In this document: piece by piece, positions 41,183 to 46,108 of the stretch
Layout of the letters: each line of letters begins with the position of its first letter
How positions within the stretch are numbered: the stretch's first letter is position 1
NCBI GenBank assembly: GCA_964581355.1
Contig: CAZOOA010000017.1
Location: 1 to 46,108, forward strand
Length of the DNA stretch: 46,108 nucleotides
Source: CAZOOA01 sp964581355
GTDB lineage: Bacteria > Bacillota > Dethiobacteria > DTU022 > UBA8154
Direction of reading: 5' to 3'
The notes under the pieces: model-generated
Databases searched by the model: none
The model's input: only the letters and a program-made list of their open reading frames with translations
What the model was told of the DNA's origin: nothing
Made by a program: the position numbers and the translations under genes

Positions 41183-42646
41183 TTAATTTTCTATAACATT
41201 TTCCGCTGAAACATCTTCCGGATGCTGCCCCGGGTGTAGCAAGGGACTGACTGGAAGGGTAACCTTAAAGCTGCTTCCTTCACCCTCCTGGCTGGTTACC
41301 GAAATATCTCCGCCGTAAAGCTCCACGATCTCCTTGCAGATGGACAACCCCAGGCCCGTTCCACCCATTTCCCGGGACCGTGCCTTATCGACCCGGTAAA
41401 AGCGATCAAACACATGGGGCAGAGATTCTTCAGGTACCCCGCAGCCGGTATCTTCCACGATGATGGTAACTTGCCCGGGATCTGTTTGGGTTGATACTTT
41501 TAACCATCCTCCCGCAGGAGTAAATTTTATGGCATTGTCCAGCAGGTTAAAAAGCACCCTTTTTATTGCTTCTGGGGACGTCTGAATGTAGGGAAGGTTT
41601 TCTTCCATTTCCCGGAACAGGCTTAACCCTTTGCGGTTTGCCCGGGGTTCAGTGGTCTCCAGCACCTCTTCCAGGAGCAGCCTTAAAGGAACGGTTTCCC
41701 GGGCTTCTTCCACCTCCTGGCGCCTGGTGAGCTCCAGCAAATCTTCCACCAGGTAGATCATCCGCTGGGTCTGCTGGTTAATATCCTTTAGAAATTCCTG
41801 CTGTTCCTCGGGTTCCATTTCATAGTTTTGCAGCGATTGAATGCCAATGAGCATAGAGGCCAGGGGGGTCCGCAGTTCATGGGAAACATCGGCCACAAAA
41901 CGGGTTAGCCGCTGGTTCATCTCCTTGACCTTGCTGGCCATGAGGTTAAACTGCCGGGCCAGCTGCCCGATTTCATCCCGGGACCGGGTATCAATTTTCT
42001 GGTCCAGCTTACCCTCGGCCATCTGTCTGGCGGCATCAGTTAGTTCTTTGATCGGGACGGTCAGGTGATGAGAAATCACGATAGCCAAGCCGGCAGAAAA
42101 AGCCATGGCCACCAGGGTGGAGATAATCAGGAAACGCTGTAAAGCCGTAATTGTTTCGTATACCGGGGTCAGCGATGAGGAGATGAAGGCAGCACCCAGC
42201 ACCTGGTCGTTTTCTTCCTCCAGGATCGGGACAGCTATCTGGAGAACCCACTGCTCGGACTGTTGGCTATACTGGACACTCTGCCCCACATCCCCTTCCA
42301 GGGCTGTTTTTACCTCCTGGCGGTCCAGGCCAGTACCTAAAAGCCCGCCTACACGGACGGAATCGCCCAGGACCATTTGCCGGGAATCGACTACCAGCAC
42401 ACGGGCATTAAACTGGCTGCTGAAACTTTCCGCTACACTGCTTAACAGGACCGGGTCCACTTCTTCCCGCATAAAGGGAGCCATAAACTCGGCAGCCAGA
42501 CGCCCGGTGCGTTCCAGCCTCTCTTCTTCCGAAGACATATGGTAGTTTTCCAGCATATTCAGCAAAATGAAGCCGGTGACCAGCATAACCGCTACCACCA
42601 GCAGCAGGTATGACAGGGCTATCCGGAGGCGAATGCTTTTAAACAT
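41183..42646 (-). CDS. Sensor histidine kinase (WalK/MtrB/PhoR-like)
   Basis: This 487-residue membrane kinase has two membrane helices (about residues 8-30 and 173-195) around an extracytoplasmic sensor domain of about 140 residues, then a HAMP linker (HHLTVPIKELTDAARQMAEG), H-box FVADVSHELRTPLASML (His near residue 260), N-box NLLDNAIKF, and G boxes DTGCGVP and GGTGLGLSICKEIVELYGG. No PAS domain is present, unlike Bacillus WalK. It lies eight bases after the response regulator gene and must be its partner. What it senses is not known; the linked lipoprotein may modulate it. Confidence 0.93.
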   Translation of the reverse strand: MFKSIRLRIALSYLLLVVAVMLVTGFILLNMLENYHMSSEEERLERTGRLAAEFMAPFMREEVDPVLLSSVAESFSSQFNARVLVVDSRQMVLGDSVRVGGLLGTGLDRQEVKTALEGDVGQSVQYSQQSEQWVLQIAVPILEEENDQVLGAAFISSSLTPVYETITALQRFLIISTLVAMAFSAGLAIVISHHLTVPIKELTDAARQMAEGKLDQKIDTRSRDEIGQLARQFNLMASKVKEMNQRLTRFVADVSHELRTPLASMLIGIQSLQNYEMEPEEQQEFLKDINQQTQRMIYLVEDLLELTRRQEVEEARETVPLRLLLEEVLETTEPRANRKGLSLFREMEENLPYIQTSPEAIKRVLFNLLDNAIKFTPAGGWLKVSTQTDPGQVTIIVEDTGCGVPEESLPHVFDRFYRVDKARSREMGGTGLGLSICKEIVELYGGDISVTSQEGEGSSFKVTLPVSPLLHPGQHPEDVSAENVIEN

Positions 42647-42654
42647 CGACGCAT

Positions 42655-43341
42655 CTAACCCTCTCTAAATTTATAGCCGGTCCCCCAAACAGTTAAAATC
42701 AGCTTGGGCTCAGCCGGGTTTTCTTCCAGCTTCTCCCTCAGGTGGCGAATGTGGACGTCTACAGTGCGGGCATCCCCGTAGTAATCGTAGCCCCACACCT
42801 GCTCCAAAAGCTGCTTACGGGAGTAAACGCGCCCGGCATTGGAAACCAGGAAGCTGAGCAGGGAATATTCGCGGGAAGTCAGGGGGACATCCCGCCCTTT
42901 CAATTTAACCCGGTGCTTGACCAGGTCAATTTCCAGGTCTCCAGTACGGACTACCCTATCCCCTTGGGCCGACTGCTGAGAAGCGCGGCGAAAAATGGCC
43001 CGGATGCGGGCCAGAAGTTCGCGGGCATTGAACGGCTTGGTAATGTAATCGTCAGCCCCTAACTCCAGGCCCAGGATTTTATCAATATCCTCGTCCCTGG
43101 CGGTGAGCATAATAATGGGCACCTCGGATTTTTTGCGTACATTGCGGCAGACTTCATATCCATCCACCTTGGGCAGCATCAAGTCCAAAATAATCAGGTC
43201 GGGCTCCTGGGCATTAAACTTTTGTAACGCCTCTTCTCCATCATAGGCGATCTCCACCTCAAAACCTTCTTTTTCCAGGTTGAATTTGAGGGCCCGAACC
43301 AGCGTCTGTTCATCCTCCACCAAAAGAATTTTTTTCTTCAT
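42655..43341 (-). CDS. OmpR-family response regulator
   Basis: The 228-residue protein has a receiver domain with the acidic pair VEDEQ (residues 7-11), phospho-acceptor Asp in DLIILDLMLPKVDGYEV near residue 53, the conserved TARDE and lysine in YITKPFNARELLARI, then a winged-helix DNA-binding domain (LTSREYSLLSFLVSNAG to VRTVDVHIRHLREKL). It is close to WalR, MtrA and PhoB-type regulators. It begins only five bases after the end of the uracil-DNA glycosylase gene and overlaps a transcript shared with the kinase. Confidence 0.95.
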   Translation of the reverse strand: MKKKILLVEDEQTLVRALKFNLEKEGFEVEIAYDGEEALQKFNAQEPDLIILDLMLPKVDGYEVCRNVRKKSEVPIIMLTARDEDIDKILGLELGADDYITKPFNARELLARIRAIFRRASQQSAQGDRVVRTGDLEIDLVKHRVKLKGRDVPLTSREYSLLSFLVSNAGRVYSRKQLLEQVWGYDYYGDARTVDVHIRHLREKLEENPAEPKLILTVWGTGYKFREG

Positions 43342-43345
43342 TGGC

Positions 43346-44155
43346 TTATGGCTCCTTCATGCCCAGTTCTTCATAACGGGCCATGACTTTTTTTATGTCT
43401 TCCCAAACAGGGCGTTTTTTACCCGGGTCCCGCAGCAGCGCTGCCGGGTGAAAGGTAGGCATCACCTGGCGTTCCCCCCAAGAGTGCCAACGGCCCCGGG
43501 CACGGGTTATGGTCAAACCAGGATCTATGAGAGTCTTTGCCGCCACCGAACCCAGCAGCACCAGGATGGGGGGATCGATCAGTTCAATTTGCTTTTCCAG
43601 TAATGGAAGGCAGGTTTCCATTTCCTCTTTTTGAGGCGTGCGGTTTTTAGGCGGACGGCATTTAACAATATTGGCTATGTAGACCCCTTCCCGGGAAAGC
43701 CCGGCAGAGTCGATAATTCTGTCCAAGAGACGACCGGCAGCCCCGACAAAAGGACGCCCCTGGCGGTCTTCTTCCGCCCCGGGTCCTTCACCGATAAACA
43801 TAATCCGGGCCCGGGGATCCCCTTCGCCGAAAACCACTCCATTAGCACCTGCCCTGAGGCCGCAACGGGTGCATGCCAGGCAGATTTCCCTCCACTGGTC
43901 CAGGGAATGCACTGTTACCGCCTGCTCCAGGATCGGATCGGGATTGTCCGAAGTGAACGTTTTTTCCAGTGGAGGCGCATTCGCATCTGTTCCACCTGAC
44001 TGGTCTTCTCCCTGTGACTTGTTTGGCCCCGGATCAGATGAGTAGGCCTGAGATGAGTAGGCCTGATCCGGGTTTTCCTGAGATGTTTGTTCAGAAGCCT
44101 GGCTTTTATTCCGTTTCAAGTAGTTTAAAAGGGTTTCCTGCTCTTCCAAACCCAT
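43346..44155 (-). CDS. Family-4 (iron-sulfur) uracil-DNA glycosylase
   Basis: The enzyme removes uracil from DNA. The frame opens at 44200, within the next gene; the ATG at 44155 or TTG at 44149 is more likely. A linker of about 80 residues of low complexity precedes the catalytic domain and contains a 5-residue repeat (QAYSS twice) caused by a 15-bp tandem duplication. The catalytic part has CLACTRCGLRAGANGVVFGEG (cluster cysteines C-x2-C), motif A GEGPGAEEDRQGRPFVG, VKCRPPKNRTP and the motif-B-like HPAALLR. The cluster needs four cysteines; the other two are at ANIVKCR and ETCLPLL. The long linker is unusual. It sits between DUF2225 and the two-component genes. Confidence 0.9.
   Translation of the reverse strand: MGLEEQETLLNYLKRNKSQASEQTSQENPDQAYSSQAYSSDPGPNKSQGEDQSGGTDANAPPLEKTFTSDNPDPILEQAVTVHSLDQWREICLACTRCGLRAGANGVVFGEGDPRARIMFIGEGPGAEEDRQGRPFVGAAGRLLDRIIDSAGLSREGVYIANIVKCRPPKNRTPQKEEMETCLPLLEKQIELIDPPILVLLGSVAAKTLIDPGLTITRARGRWHSWGERQVMPTFHPAALLRDPGKKRPVWEDIKKVMARYEELGMKEP
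44036..44065. repeat. 15-bp in-frame tandem duplication in the uracil-DNA glycosylase gene
   Basis: AGATGAGTAGGCCTG stands at 44036-44050 and again at 44051-44065 with no gap. It encodes the doubled QAYSS in the low-complexity linker and leaves the frame intact, a sign of slipped-strand expansion. Confidence 0.9.
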
Positions 44156-44160
44156 CCCCC

Positions 44161-44817
44161 CTATATTTCCCCGTTTTCGTCTTCGCGCATTTCCTGCCAT
44201 CGCTCCCGGGCCATGCGGATGATCCCGGCATCCTTAATGCTTTTGTCATTAATAACTCTTCCGAACCAACGCACGGCTTCCCGCTGATCACCGAGACGCC
44301 GGCTAATTTCACCCATCAGGTAGAGAGTCTTGGCCAGGGAACCTGCTTCCACTTCTCGCTCGTAGGCCAAAATAAAATATTCCAAGGCTTTTTGCAGGTA
44401 TTCTTGTTCCTTTTCTGCATTGCCCGCCTCCCGGTTAAACCAGGCCAAGTGCAGTGTCAGGCCGGCCAGGACCTGGTTTTTTTCCTTAATAATCCGGGCA
44501 CATTGCAGGGCACGCTCGAAAGCCTTGATCGCCATATCCAGGGTGCGCTGGCCGCTGTAGTCTCCCGATAGCGGAGAAACAGTATGTAGAATTTCTTCTC
44601 TTGCCTCTTCTGTCGGTTTTTTAAAATTGTCTGTAAAGCCGTAGCCGCAGTAAGGGCAGATATAAACATTATAATATTGCGGGTTTTCCCCTTTATACAT
44701 TGTATTAAAGTCCGTGTCAATGGATTTGACTGAATACTTGCTGCGGCGCAACTTGGATGATTCAAAGTTCTTGTCACAAACACTGCAGTGCATTTTTTTC
44801 GTAAAAAGATCTTCCAA
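44161..44817 (-). CDS. DUF2225 family protein
   Basis: The start is TTG 44817, six bases after AAAGGGGAG. The 218-residue protein has an N-terminal zinc-ribbon-like part (CSVCDKNF near residue 11 and CPYCGYGF near 54) and a TPR-like helical C-terminal part (NREAGNAEKEQEYLQKALEYF). That arrangement defines DUF2225, common in sporulating Bacillota; its function is unknown. It is the first gene of a group that includes the uracil-DNA glycosylase. The stop codon TAG at 44161 touches the ribosome-binding region of that next gene. Confidence 0.88.
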   Translation of the reverse strand: MEDLFTKKMHCSVCDKNFESSKLRRSKYSVKSIDTDFNTMYKGENPQYYNVYICPYCGYGFTDNFKKPTEEAREEILHTVSPLSGDYSGQRTLDMAIKAFERALQCARIIKEKNQVLAGLTLHLAWFNREAGNAEKEQEYLQKALEYFILAYEREVEAGSLAKTLYLMGEISRRLGDQREAVRWFGRVINDKSIKDAGIIRMARERWQEMREDENGEI

Positions 44818-45081
44818 TATTATCTCCCCTTTATCATGTCTGAAATGATGCTATAAGCTTCCCGGCCTGGTTCCGACTGTCTTCGCGCAAAAACAGACGT
44901 ATAAGCTGCTAAGCTGTGCAAGGCCCTGGATATATAAAATATTCTGCATAAGAAGGGTTATTCCTCCCGGGAAAACAAGAAAAGAAAGGAGAGCCCCTTT
45001 CTTTTGGGTTTAATAGTGCTTATGCCTTCAGCCCTTGATACATTTGTCAATAAGCAAGCCCAACACAGGTTTTTATTATTA

Positions 45082-45717
45082 TTACCCGGTGCGGGCTTCC
45101 TGTGCTGCCAGCAAAAAGTAGCGGTGTAAGCGCTCGTCACTGGTAAGCTCGGGGTGAAAGGAGGTCGCCAGGAAGTTATCCTGCCGAGCGGCAACGATGT
45201 GTTCTTTAAAGCGGGCCAAAGTCTCCACGCCTTTTCCTGTGGATAAAATAATAGGCGCCCGGATAAACACACCGCGATAGGGCTCCCCCCCCAAAGCTGG
45301 GATATCCAGGTCTGCTTCAAAACTTTCCCGTTGTCTCCCAAAGGCATTTCGCCTTACTGAGATGGACATTAAACCCAAAACAGGGTTTTGATTTTCCACC
45401 TTGTCGGCCAGCAAGACCATTCCCGCGCAAGTGCCCCATAAGGGTTTGCCCTTTTCCGCCAGGCGATGGATCTTTTCCTCGTAGCCGTACCGCTTAATCA
45501 AGCGGCCAATGGTGGTGCTTTCGCCTCCTGGCAGAATAAGCCCGTCCAGGTTGTCCAGCTGGGCAGGGTTACGCACAAATACAGCCCGGGCACCGCATTG
45601 CTCCACCGCCTGCAGGTGCTCCGTTACAGCGCCCTGGACACCCAGAACCCCGATAGTGAGAAGGGGAAAATCCATTACTTCTTCGCCATGCTCGCTTTTT
45701 GTCTTACTAAGTGCCAT
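45082..45717 (-). CDS. pdxT: Glutaminase subunit of pyridoxal 5'-phosphate synthase
   Basis: The 211-residue protein supplies ammonia from glutamine to PdxS for PLP synthesis. Family motifs are clear: IGVLGVQGAVTEHLQA, GLILPGGESTTIGRL, catalytic cysteine in WGTCAGMVLLA near residue 95, and the His-Glu pair FLATSFHPELTSD near 185. The ATG at 45717 is preceded by AGAGAGGAAG; an ATG at 45675 (MDFPLLTIGVLG) is the alternative and would match family starts more closely. The partner pdxS, normally just upstream, is not present in the 390 bases to the window edge. It lies in the same direction as serS, recalling pdxS-pdxT-serS in Bacillus. Confidence 0.94.
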   Translation of the reverse strand: MALSKTKSEHGEEVMDFPLLTIGVLGVQGAVTEHLQAVEQCGARAVFVRNPAQLDNLDGLILPGGESTTIGRLIKRYGYEEKIHRLAEKGKPLWGTCAGMVLLADKVENQNPVLGLMSISVRRNAFGRQRESFEADLDIPALGGEPYRGVFIRAPIILSTGKGVETLARFKEHIVAARQDNFLATSFHPELTSDERLHRYFLLAAQEARTG

Positions 45718-46108
45718 TATTCTTCCTCTCTCTTCCTAAACTTCACCGCTCTCACGATCCTTGGCCGGTAGGGGACCCGGAGGGCCGAGTAGAGCAGCTT
45801 AACTTGCCTGAAGCGAACCTAAACCGGCGGGTCCGGCATACGCCAACGCTGCCATTTTCATCCTAACCACCATGGCCCATCCGACCACAACAGGGGATGA
45901 AAATGGGTTTTCAAACCCGTTTCCCGCTTGGAGGAGGTCCGCTTTCCCTGTATCGGCGACTTTGTCAAGCGGCGATAAGCGCTTGGCGAAGTGAATGCTG
46001 GGAGCCGGCCCGGCGGGCATGGACGCCCGCCGCCTGCAACCGTGGCAGGACGCCTAAGTTTGCAGGTTGGACGGCGGAAGCTTGAACTGAGCCCTAGCGC
46101 TTTGCCGC
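45718..46108. other. Gene-free region of nested inverted repeats upstream of pdxT
   Basis: Where pdxS would be expected, only hairpin arms are seen: CCATTTTCATCC (45852-45863) with GGATGAAAATGG (45895-45906); GGGTTT/AAACCC (45905-45918); CAAGCG/CGCTTG (45966-45985); and CGGCGGGC/GCCCGCCG (46011-46032). CCTGCAA and TTGCAGG flank a further loop. A 73-residue frame on the - strand (46020 to 45799) exists but has no clear ribosome site and no family I recognise. The element may continue past the window. Confidence 0.45.

Noticed and set aside
45799..46020. 73-residue frame on the - strand at the right edge
   Set aside because: It lies within inverted repeats, has no convincing ribosome-binding site and I do not recognise it; described only as part of the structured region.
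1..46108. CRISPR arrays, rRNA genes, phage modules or in-frame UAG (pyrrolysine) in the mttB genes
   Set aside because: No regularly spaced repeats, rRNA signatures or phage structural genes were seen, and both mttB frames run without an internal stop.

Overview
The window looks like a chromosomal segment of an anaerobic, probably spore-forming member of the Clostridia (Bacillota). The pointers are Bacillota-type Shine-Dalgarno sites and sigma-A promoters, a GerMN-domain lipoprotein, a tungsten-type aldehyde:ferredoxin oxidoreductase, corrinoid/tetrahydrofolate methyl transfer typical of acetogens, an OpuC-type osmolyte transporter, and the order pdxT ... serS ... tRNA-Ser ... tadA, which resembles the origin-proximal order of Bacillus. 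The species cannot be named from the sequence.

Left part (1-9.5 kb): the 3' end of an unknown gene with its terminator, glycerate kinase, an SLC13-type permease with two RCK/TrkA-C domains, a fusion of a degenerate KaiC-like domain with a PEP-synthase ATP-grasp domain, an RCC1-repeat surface protein with a copper-amine-oxidase-type stalk domain, a BamE-like lipoprotein, tRNA-Ser(CGA) and a small zinc-ribbon protein. The 566-base gap at 5934-6499 holds a REP-like palindrome and a set of stem-loops.

9.5-17.1 kb: a complete IS1634-like element with 28-bp inverted repeats and a 6-bp target duplication has split what looks like an already decayed HPr-like gene. Then follow glpK, tadA, an AI-2E family permease, an arsR-acr3 arsenite operon with a clear promoter and operator, and a tRNA-Ser(UGA)-Ser(GCT)-Arg(ACG) cluster with its own promoter and terminator.

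17.1-35.5 kb is the most interesting part: an apparent quaternary-amine (betaine) island lying between the tRNA-Ser cluster and serS. An OpuC-type ABC importer (+ strand) is preceded by a leader closed by a 16-bp stem. On the - strand are two MttB-family methyltransferases without pyrrolysine, two cognate corrinoid proteins, one MtgA-like methyl-corrinoid:THF methyltransferase, an unfamiliar SAM-dependent methyltransferase, proA, a GCS2-family glutamate-cysteine ligase, a tungsten aldehyde oxidoreductase and a second betaine-binding lipoprotein. The simplest reading is uptake of one or more methylated amines, transfer of their methyl groups through corrinoid protein to THF, and further handling of the remainder by genes whose role is not obvious. 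No corrinoid reductive activase is in the window.

Right part (35.5-46.1 kb): serS, argS, a response regulator-histidine kinase-GerMN/beta-propeller lipoprotein set that recalls actinobacterial MtrA-MtrB-LpqB, a family-4 uracil-DNA glycosylase, a DUF2225 protein and pdxT. The last 390 bases, where pdxS would be expected, contain only inverted repeats and no recognisable gene. Starts were chosen by ribosome-binding sites and several differ from the longest open frame. No CRISPR array, rRNA or T-box was seen.
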